Of a DNA stretch of 64,000 nucleotides, positions 44,057-64,000 are shown piece by piece. The notes beneath the pieces were generated by a model that worked only from the letters and a program-made list of their open reading frames with translations, searched no databases and had not been told where the DNA came from. Position numbers and translations under genes: made by a program. The stretch's first letter is position 1; each line of letters begins with the position of its first letter. The DNA is taken from contig BAAHQB010000111.1 in NCBI GenBank assembly GCA_054601695.1, positions 372,001 through 436,000 of the forward strand, in the 5' to 3' direction. This DNA comes from Amorphochlora amoebiformis. Lineage: Eukaryota > Cercozoa > Chlorarachniophyceae.

Positions 44057-44609
44057 GTGCATATGTATATGTTTGTGTATCAATATGTTTGCACATGTGT
44101 GAAAATATACATAATACAACCACATGGTACATCTCGAGTTGAACATACATATACACACATATAAATATTATACACACATATATATGTGTGTGTGTGTTTA
44201 TATATATATATGTATATATACATATATTATATATATATATATATTTATATGTATATACATATATATATATATATTATATATATATATATAAAACACTAAT
44301 CCTATTCCAGAGGTATCTGCCTTAGAGTATGAAGTATCAGCATCATCTCAGGTTAAATACATACAATATATATAAAATTATATATATATATATATACATT
44401 TATATATATATATATATATATATGTAAGATTCGAAAAATGTGCCACCTTAGTAGAAAATTCGGAAATATCTAGAGGTTTCTGGAATTTGAGATTTTAGAG
44501 GGTTTGGTAGACTTGTGTAAGTTAACCCCAGTCCTAATCCACTAGGTCGGAGTTAAGCTTGAATTCACTAATGATGACAAGGGTATGTTATTTGTACAAT
44601 GTAAATATG

Positions 44610-44657
<48 letters not shown>

Positions 44658-44853
44658 ATATATATATATATACAGTAAAATATGTGTGTGAGCTGTGATA
44701 TCTATACATCTGTAGCTGTGGTAGCATATACACATACATATATGAATATATACATATACATATATATATATATATATATACATTTACATTTGCACACATA
44801 TATATATACATATATTATGTTATTGTTGGAACCGGTAGCACATTTTTACAATT

Positions 44854-44899
<46 letters not shown>

Positions 44900-44975
44900 C
44901 ATACATATTTATAATTATACTAAGTATATATAATCATAATATTTATACATACATATATATATATATATATATATG

Positions 44976-45006
<31 letters not shown>

Positions 45007-45223
45007 GTATATATATGTATAATACTAAAGATATAAATATATATATACGTACATATTACTTGTGCAGGTTGGAATTGGAAGGCTGTAGTGGATTTCAGCA
45101 CCGGAAATTCGTACAAGGCCGCTGGAAAAATCTCAGTTGGAACGGTATAGACATATACACCTGTATATATGTGCTTGCATGTAAGTATATAATATATAAT
45201 ATATATCTATATATATATATATG

Positions 45224-45281
<58 letters not shown>

Positions 45282-45469
45282 TATATGCACATATATATAC
45301 ACACATATTACAACCCCTCTTTCATCTTCCCCTGGGTGTTCGACATAATATGTGGACATATATGCAATATATACATACATATATGTATCTGTTTGTTGTA
45401 TCTGTAATAGATATGTATTTATGTATATGAATAAATATATGTATTTATGTATACGAATAAATATATATC

Positions 45470-45502
<33 letters not shown>

Positions 45503-45543
45503 TACGACACGCGATATACACGTGCATCACATTCTCTCTCTGA

Positions 45544-45610
<67 letters not shown>

Positions 45611-45836
45611 ACATATATGCATACCTAGCATACACATACATATATATATATATATATAAAAAAACCCATTCAACGGTACTATACATATGCTAACATGTTC
45701 CAATGGTTTTCAGGTAAAGAAAGGAGTGGCAGGAGGCTTCAGCGTAAGTCGAGAACTGGCCTTGACTCTTTTCGACACTTCCACCTTTAATACTTCGGAT
45801 GCCCAACCAGCAGTAGCTGCAGGTGCAGCTCCGTAG
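25868..45836 (+). CDS. large unknown protein with recurring beta-rich module (possibly 2-3 genes)
   Basis: Exons: 25868-25941, 26500-26600, 26712-26768, 27039-27067, 27622-27718, 28383-28443, 28770-28818, 28939-28960, 29236-29291, 29459-29488, 29826-29906, 30374-30394, 30931-30993, 31209-31279, 31461-31483, 31525-31547, 31797-31867, 32312-32386, 32755-32791, 33099-33112, 33242-33273, 33752-33813, 34183-34212, 34269-34295, 34489-34551, 34821-34852, 35268-35318, 35489-35549, 36089-36127, 36256-36287, 36817-36874, 37079-37102, 38148-38166, 38848-38894, 39144-39174, 39496-39554, 39978-40025, 40136-40165, 40676-40786, 40958-40999, 41131-41205, 41482-41529, 41733-41775, 42093-42135, 42508-42553, 43069-43111, 43383-43420, 43649-43677, 43710-43762, 44311-44351, 44546-44582, 45068-45144, 45714-45836. 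Sum 2649 nt, 882 residues. Starts [14 protein letters not shown], then a (PA)n linker and a Ser/Lys/Pro segment; no signal peptide seen. Function unknown. If the exon at 31209 is read to TAA (31281), a 271-residue protein ends there; if the exon at 42508 is read to TAG (42581), a second ends there. Weakest joins: 31280-31796, 33113-33751, 42554-43068 and the 32-nt intron 43678-43709. Confidence 0.6.
26500..26600 (+). other. Pro-Ala dipeptide repeat exon
   Basis: The exon encodes PPP followed by about eleven Pro-Ala pairs, then SSPASKP. The DNA is a GGCTCC/GGCTCCC repeat of high GC in an AT-rich window. It forms a flexible linker between the N-terminal segment and the Ser/Lys-rich segment of the large protein. 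Confidence 0.85.
26769..26860. repeat. TTAGGG-type tract starting at a splice donor
   Basis: The predicted donor after the exon ending PPKLE is itself the first bases of GTTAGGGTTAGGGC. The tract continues as GGCTAGGG/GGTTAGGG variants for about 90 bp. Confidence 0.85.
27622..28443 (+). other. beta-rich module, copy 1 (two exons)
   Basis: Exons 27622-27718 and 28383-28443 encode [19 protein letters not shown], then [15 protein letters not shown] and [19 protein letters not shown]. Alternating polar and hydrophobic residues suggest beta hairpins. The pattern (GV.L..TN..K, F/DFS...SY, S.G..KG.A) recurs at the C-terminus of the same chain (44546-45836). The relationship is seen by eye only. Confidence 0.5.
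28266..28372. repeat. CT-rich tract before acceptor
   Basis: TCTCTCTCTGTCTC-type sequence ending just upstream of the acceptor at 28382, in sense orientation. Confidence 0.7.
30994..31208. repeat. intron made almost entirely of CCCTAA variants
   Basis: This 215-nt intron lacks (TA)n and consists of AACCCTAACC, CGAACCCTAACC, AATCTCTAA and similar variants from just after its donor to its acceptor. It shows the telomere-like sequence as the sole intron filler. Confidence 0.85.
32541..32620. repeat. direct repeat within TA tract
   Basis: TTTGGATACATGTATGGATG followed by TCTTA occurs at about 32542 and again at about 32597, each followed by (TA)n. This is a 55-56 bp tandem duplication in an intron. 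Confidence 0.85.
33970..34130. repeat. GA-rich tract after a donor
   Basis: [23 protein letters not shown] polypurine in the sense strand of the intron 33814-34182. The next large intron (34296-34488) is the reverse: almost pure TCTC. Confidence 0.75.
35990..36004. repeat. short near-perfect (CCCTAA) run
   Basis: CCCTAACCCTAACCC with flanking AACCC bases, about three hexamer units, inside the intron 35550-36088. Confidence 0.8.
36299..36442. repeat. longest telomere-like tract
   Basis: About 140 bp of CCCTAA and CCTAA units with single-base variants, in the 5' part of the intron 36288-36816, in C-rich sense orientation. Confidence 0.9.
39055..39255. repeat. CCCTAA tract before, TTAGGG tract after an exon
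   Basis: CCCTAACCCTAACCCTCTAA lies immediately upstream of the acceptor at 39143. GTTTAGGGTTCGGG and GGGTTAGGG variants begin directly after the donor at 39175. The 31-nt exon is therefore bracketed by opposite strands of the same telomere-like repeat. Confidence 0.85.
40484..40546 (+). pseudogene. decayed tandem copy of the exon at 40676
   Basis: Bases 40484-40546 align closely with the start of the exon at 40676: CGTGGTCGCAAAGAAAGAA here against CGTGGTCCCAAAGAAAGAA there, then GAAATTATCATTCCAAAG against GAAATTATCGTTCCAAAA. The duplicate is out of step: the first half matches in one frame (FVVAKKE) and the second half in another (IEIIIPK), and a good donor is lacking. I read it as a duplicated exon that lost its frame within an intron. 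Confidence 0.65.
40676..40786 (+). other. VPK/LPS repeat exon
   Basis: Encodes three related units: [27 protein letters not shown] and a degenerate [10 protein letters not shown]. The next exon continues [11 protein letters not shown]. The period is about 14 residues, consistent with a stalk or fibrous repeat. Confidence 0.75.
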
Positions 45837-46514
45837 TCACTGTACATTTAATCTGGGTGGGAAGGCTGTATACGCATGCGTTAGGCCTATCGAAAAAGCT
45901 AGGCTAGAAATATTTATGTTTATGACGGACCAATTCGATTTAATCATGACTAGACGACCCCTTCAATTGTTATGTTGGTGTTACAACAGTTACAGTTGAA
46001 AACATACTAGTCATAGTTCCCAGATACGAGCAGCTCTTAAAAGTTTCGTGTCGTAGTATAATATTTACTAGTATTAAGTTGAATCTCAGCAATGCAGCCA
46101 ATTCTAGAATTGAAAAAAATATCCTGCTAGATCTCGTAATTTCTAGTCTCTATGTCTTTCTAGCTTCTAGAGCTTTCCGCAACAGCTAGAACAGTCCAAT
46201 ATCACAATTCAGTATCTACTAGATCTACATGCCTGCGGTAGAAGGTCTAGTACTTTTTGGTGTTAAACTAGATTAACTGCATGTCTCTATGGTCTAGATG
46301 TGTTCATGATAGAAAATTATCAGAAGGCTTGAAGGTGATTGCTTGAACACACCACAGTGATTTATTCTAGTTATTAATAATTCTAGTAATTGATTGTTGT
46401 GGGACACATTCGATCACTGCAATACACCTGTAATTAAAATTAAATTCTGTAAAACTCAGCTCGTAACACTCTAGACACTGCCTAGACTGCGCTAGATTCA
46501 GCACATTTGAGCAT
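45837..46514. other. convergent intergenic spacer, extremely CTAG-rich
   Basis: Spacer between the stop of the large plus-strand gene (45836) and the stop of the minus-strand RING gene (46515). It has no TA microsatellite. I count 21 CTAG tetramers between 45899 and 46532, often as TCTAG or CTAGA. It must hold both 3' UTRs and transcript ends; no open frame of note is seen. Confidence 0.8.
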
Positions 46515-46929
46515 TTAAGATTTTCTTTCTAGCTTCTTGAGAGCCCCAGCGTGGAAGCTTATGTGAGTCTGAATCATCGTACGGCAGATTGGGCACTTAG
46601 CTGTCACCATTTTAAGCAAGCAGTCTCGACACATGCACATATGTCGACACGGAAGCAGAATGGTATCTTTTGGTTCTGTGAGACAGACCAAGCAGTCTCC
46701 ATCTTCCTCCTTCCCGAATATCTCCTGTTATGAAACGAAATGCAATAGTAATACAACAGAGAGTCTATGTGAGACAGGATTTGGCACTGTGTTTTAGTTT
46801 TTTTCATATATATAAATACAAATATATATGTATATTATATAATATATATGTATATATATATATATATATAAATACATTTGTATGGGCATATATATATATA
46901 TATCATATCTAAATATATACATACACACA

Positions 46930-46971
<42 letters not shown>

Positions 46972-48037
46972 TATAAATATGTTCTTACATGTGTATGTAT
47001 ATATATGTATATATATATATATATATATACATAGTATATACATCGTATACATGTATTTGTATACATATATATATATATTTATATATATATATATATATAT
47101 TGATATATATGTGCGAAAATATGTACATTACAAATAATATATAAATATATGATATGTGCATATACATTGTAAAATACCTTTTTATCTAGATGTACTGTTT
47201 ATTTATTTATGGTACATGCATCATTTAATTGTTTTTGATCCTCATTCGGTGCTGTGTTCACAATGCCTTTCAAGTGATTCAGTTTGATCGTACCTTCAAG
47301 TGTAATAGTCGAGTCCCACTTCCGATGAGCTGATGATCAGTGCGGACCACTGGATTTTCGCCAGCGTCGTTCTCTAGTTTGGCGATGGTCAATTCGTAAG
47401 CTTGAGCTTGACCTACCAGTTGGATGATTATCACTAAAATGACATCACGTCAGGACTGGTGAAATAGTACCATATTCATACTTCTCATCTTGTAATCCAT
47501 CATCGGACCGTTTGACTGAGCGAACACACAATCAGACTCGGAAGCAACATAGGATGGGTTATGTGACCTCGAATGACGGCTCCGATGAGAGCATCGGAGT
47601 TGAACGCAGCCTTGATCTTCGCGTACGGAACTGATACAGATGCCTTCATGTCGGTGCCCGGGGTGCTGAAAGAGATTGATCTTAGCAAGGACCAGAGCAA
47701 ATGATGGGCTACATGGATGACGGAAGAATAGGGGCCGGGTTGGCTTGGTAAACAAATCAATCAACCAGAGTGGATGTGTCATGGGGAATGACATCTGAGC
47801 AGTTTTATATTTTTCACTTACATCGTCGTGGTTCCCTTGGCTATGAAGTCCCTTATGTTGAATAAAGGCTTTCCAGGAGGGGCCGTGCGCATCTTCTTCA
47901 CCTCCCCTAACTCACTTTTGCTGCAACTCTGATATTTCTGAGGGTTATTGATATGCATGCAAATGAACGTTTGATAAGCGGGGTACCAATCTATCACAGA
48001 TTCGGGAAAGCGCTTTCTTCTTGGCTCCAAAGTATAC
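46515..48037 (-). CDS. RING-HC E3 ubiquitin ligase, C-terminal part
   Basis: Exons in transcript order: 48037-47822, 47665-47568, 47515-47471, 47412-47294, 46724-46515; phases join (2/2, 2/1, 1/1, 1/0, 0/stop). The last exon carries a C3HC4 [24 protein letters not shown] then [10 protein letters not shown] and [10 protein letters not shown], ending LERKS-stop. The CRHxCxCxxC spacing matches RINGs of the MGRN1/LUL and MUL1 type, which recruit E2 enzymes to ubiquitinate substrates. The upstream part ([36 protein letters not shown]) is probably the substrate-binding region and is not assigned. Introns here are short (52-569 nt), one only 52 nt, and mostly free of (TA)n, unlike the plus-strand genes. 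The first exons were not found; upstream candidates lie at 49.6-50.5 kb. Confidence 0.75.
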
Positions 48038-48850
<813 letters not shown>

Positions 48851-49600
48851 TACCTCACAAATAGACTTTTCCCCACAATCTGCCTAAAATTAGGGGTAGA
48901 ATCAGTCTTTTATGTCCGCTAGTGGATAGGTTAAAGAGGGCATGCCTAATCAGATTTACGCATGATAGTATTTTGGGTCTGGGGAAAGTTCAATCTAGCA
49001 ATTGGGTTACTAACGAAAAACGGATTTTGAGCTTTTAGGCTAAAGGGATCAGGATTTGTGAGAGGTTGCTGAGGGGGTGTAAGGGAGTAGACACAGTAAG
49101 GGTAGGAGTGTGCACTAGGGGTCAGAGGATGGAAGAATTCGAGTGATACAAATTTTCAGTAGGGTCAGGGTCAGCGTGAGGGTCTCGGGTTAGACTTTAC
49201 CCTGAAATTAAGTGAAAAATCTCCTTCCTGTCCGCCTACTATTGAGGCCTACACATACATGGGTCATATGGGTTTGTGACACGCCAGTTTTAAGCCACCT
49301 CAAGCGTTGCCCCATCGATGTGCGCAGAAGGAGAGATCTCTCGTATGTGCCTATCACCGTATTTCAGTCAACAGAACCTTATTATACCTTTGTCGTGAGT
49401 TACTCACGTCGAGGTGTGGGTAAGGTTTGAGTTCAATATCTGTTGCAAGTGTGAAAGGCTTATCGCGTCGATGTGCTGGCTAGGGTTGATTTCGCCGTCG
49501 AGACGGATCACCAGGTTGCTGAGTACAGATGAATAAATTAGGGATGCTAGTTGTGCAGGTGCTCAGGTTTGCCTACCTGGTAAGGGCTTTGTGGAGTGTT
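48851..49600. other. unique, low-TA region without resolved genes
   Basis: Balanced base composition and no microsatellite. A degenerate GGGTCAGGGTCAGCG / GGGGTGTAAGGG stretch (about 49060-49200) is TTAGGG-like on the plus strand. Several short open frames exist on both strands but none has convincing splice borders. Confidence 0.5.
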
Positions 49601-50166
49601 AGTATCTTCCGAACTCGAACGAGGACCTGAAACAACACAGATTCTCACCTTCTCCTAGAAGTAATCGAATCTTACCTTTTCTCTAGACGAAGGTAGTCAC
49701 CATTATACATCTACAGGGATGCGCACGAATATCTATGTATGTTGGGAAAAAAAATGGTCGAGGTACCTTCACCACCCACAGTACGATCATGAAAAATATC
49801 ATCAATATGACGAAGTTGTACGTCTGCAGAAGAAAAAACAATTTGCATCACTTGAAGTGTACTTAATACATAATTTTAGACGAGACCTGTGGAGATAGAA
49901 ATCCCATCTTCGTCGCTACGATCAGCGTATGGCCTCAACCTGAAACGCGTCCTTCTTCCTCCGAAAGCCAACACGGTGACACTGGCAGAAGTCACGTGCG
50001 ACCGGAGCCCAAAAGGAGGATTCCGTTGTTAGAAAATCGCCTCCATATGTCCCGCGGCCGTCCTCCAGAAGAATGGCTTGGAAGCCGTGCTCGGCAAGTC
50101 AGCGTCTGCGCAGAAGTCTATGGTTGATTTCAGCTCTTCTGGTCATTCTAAATAGCGTTGGGAGCT
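49601..50166 (-). other. possible minus-strand exons, frame unresolved
   Basis: An island at 49767-49823 is bounded by TGCAG and GTACCT on the minus strand and is open in two frames. One gives a membrane span (TYNFVILMIFFMIVLWVVK), followed by the exon 49728-49695 (MYNGDYLRLEK). The other gives DVQLRHIDDIFHDRTVGGE, preceded by an open stretch ending YADRSDEDGISIST. I cannot decide between them, or whether they belong to the RING gene or to the open frame to the right. Confidence 0.3.
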
Positions 50167-50568
50167 CTAATAAAATACTCGGAGGGCCTTCTCGTTATCG
50201 TCGGGCGGACAGGGTAAGCTAATCCTCTCTTTCGCTTCAGTCATCAATCGACGCCAAGGCTGAGAATAGTTGAATTGACGAGGAGGTATTTCGTATAAAC
50301 AACCACGAGCCAATAAGAAACCTGAGCTGAGATCAGGCGTTAGCTTTGAGGAGAAAGAACGAATACGCGTTGCAAAGCGCAATTTGAGATGTGTTCCTGT
50401 GTACAGGCTAGTCAAGGCGGAAAGCTCGCCAACGACCATCACGTAGTTTTTATAATTCCGTTTGAGTCTATGAAGGTAGATAACTAAGTCACAACACAAA
50501 CGATCGGGTCCTTCCTTCTCCAGGGTGGATGGGTATACAAATCCATTCGTTGTGCCGACGATTATCAA
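50167..50568 (-). CDS. 133-codon unspliced open frame, unknown protein
   Basis: The longest non-repetitive open frame in the window: it begins around GTTNGFVYPSTLEKEGP on the minus strand and ends with a TAG at 50167. It contains LCCDLVIYLHRLKRNYKNYV and SSGFLLARGCLYEIPPRQF. No known domain is recognised. The first ATG inside it is at about 50439. The frame may extend upstream to a TGCAG acceptor that lies inside the first exon of the plus-strand gene at 50578, so the two would overlap head to head. It may instead be one exon of a longer minus-strand gene. Confidence 0.4.
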   Translation of the reverse strand: MIIVGTTNGFVYPSTLEKEGPDRLCCDLVIYLHRLKRNYKNYVMVVGELSALTSLYTGTHLKLRFATRIRSFSSKLTPDLSSGFLLARGCLYEIPPRQFNYSQPWRRLMTEAKERISLPCPPDDNEKALRVFY

Positions 50569-50577
50569 CCACAGAAA

Positions 50578-62956
<12,379 letters not shown>

Positions 62957-62960
62957 GTGA

Positions 62961-63028
<68 letters not shown>

Positions 63029-63042
63029 ATTTATATGTATGG

Positions 63043-63088
<46 letters not shown>

Positions 63089-63109
63089 AAATATATATAG
63101 ATATATATT

Positions 63110-63150
<41 letters not shown>

Positions 63151-63204
63151 ACATATAAATGTATGTATGTCTATATATATACTGACTGTGTATTATATAT
63201 ATGT

Positions 63205-63246
<42 letters not shown>

Positions 63247-63435
63247 TTATACTGTATGTGTGTATTTCTGTATAATAATATATGCTTATGCATGCGTAAA
63301 CTTTATTTCCCCTTCTCTCCCTCTTCCTCTTTCTCTCTCTGTATTACACATTAAAATATGTACATAAACGTCTTGCATAATATATATGTACATTTACATA
63401 TACATAGACTTACGTACATGATGTATATATACATT

Positions 63436-63468
<33 letters not shown>

Positions 63469-64000
63469 AATATATATATATATTATATATATATATATGG
63501 AAAGATAGATCTATATATGTATAGAAAGACATACATATGTATATGTATGTGTGTTTTAATGTAGGCATGTATAATATATTAATATATTTTTACAAATATA
63601 TGTACATATATATATACATCAATATATATATATATATATATGTATTGCATATATTTATACATATGTATACATATATATGTATTTATATTCATGTATAAAT
63701 GTGAATATAACGATGACTTTTTCCATGTACATTGCGTATCTACGGCAGAGAATATGGGAGAGAGGAGAGTGTAGGGGAGGGAAGGAAAACTAGGGAATAA
63801 AATAAATAAAATTAAGGGAAAAATACCATATAAACGATGTTGCACGAGACAAATTATCTTAGCTCTCTAGAATAACATGAAATGTATTTTAAAGATATAT
63901 TGCATATTTTCATACATGAATATCTACATTATATATAAAAACACATATGTATGTATGTGTGTGTATATATATATAAATATGTATATATATATATATATAT
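62957..64000. repeat. TA-rich sequence to the window end
   Basis: (TA)n with a CT-rich island at 63309-63345 and a unique island at 63705-63890. A weak terminal-exon candidate after the AG at about 63750 gives a few codons then TAG, but it lacks a pyrimidine tract and is not proposed. Probably intron of the HEXXH gene. Confidence 0.6.

Noticed and set aside
46551-46733. Plus-strand open frame beginning [14 protein letters not shown]
   Set aside because: It is antisense to the RING exon, which has an intact C3HC4 motif.

Overview
This window looks like nuclear DNA from a microbial eukaryote, a protist or alga whose species I cannot name. No bacterial gene layout is present. Coding sequence is broken into very short exons (mostly 18-130 nt) bounded by GT/AG (twice GC/AG) splice sites. 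The introns are filled with (TA)n microsatellite, degenerate CCCTAA/TTAGGG telomere-like tracts and GA- or CT-rich tracts. Almost all long open frames here are Tyr/Ile-rich translations of TA repeat and are not genes. I built the gene models by joining short non-repetitive islands at splice sites and requiring the reading phase to carry from exon to exon. Where a whole chain sums to a multiple of three and gives recognisable motifs, confidence is high. Elsewhere it is marked low.

Layout. (1) 0.9-7.1 kb, minus: SAM-domain protein followed by hydrophobic segments; its 3' end is outside the window. (2) 7.2-7.6 kb, plus: small two-exon gene with an N-terminal hydrophobic segment. (3) 7.7-8.3 kb: polypyrimidine tract with an 18-bp minisatellite. 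(4) 8.9-14.8 kb, plus: exons of an unknown protein, then a cysteine-rich protein with a phospholipase-A2-like HD motif. (5) 15.3-25.6 kb, plus: the best gene, a 387-residue M15 (VanY-type) zinc D-Ala-D-Ala carboxypeptidase with two C-terminal peptidoglycan-binding domains, in 23 exons. (6) 25.9-45.8 kb, plus: a chain of about 53 exons compatible with one 882-residue protein of unknown function containing a recurring beta-rich module. It could instead be two or three genes. (7) 45.8-46.5 kb: convergent intergenic spacer with an extreme density of CTAG. (8) 46.5-48.0 kb, minus: C-terminal part of a RING-HC E3 ubiquitin ligase. (9) 49.6-50.6 kb, minus: unresolved exons and a 133-codon open frame. 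(10) 50.6-63 kb, plus: long gene starting with a putative HEXXH metallopeptidase region, still open at the last exon I can place; its end is not seen.

The clearest biological theme is a cell-wall-degrading enzyme of bacterial type that is fully adapted to a eukaryotic gene structure. The clearest genomic theme is the intron organisation: short exons in long introns whose repeat content differs by strand and by distance from the splice sites. No tRNA, rRNA, CRISPR array or transposase was recognised.
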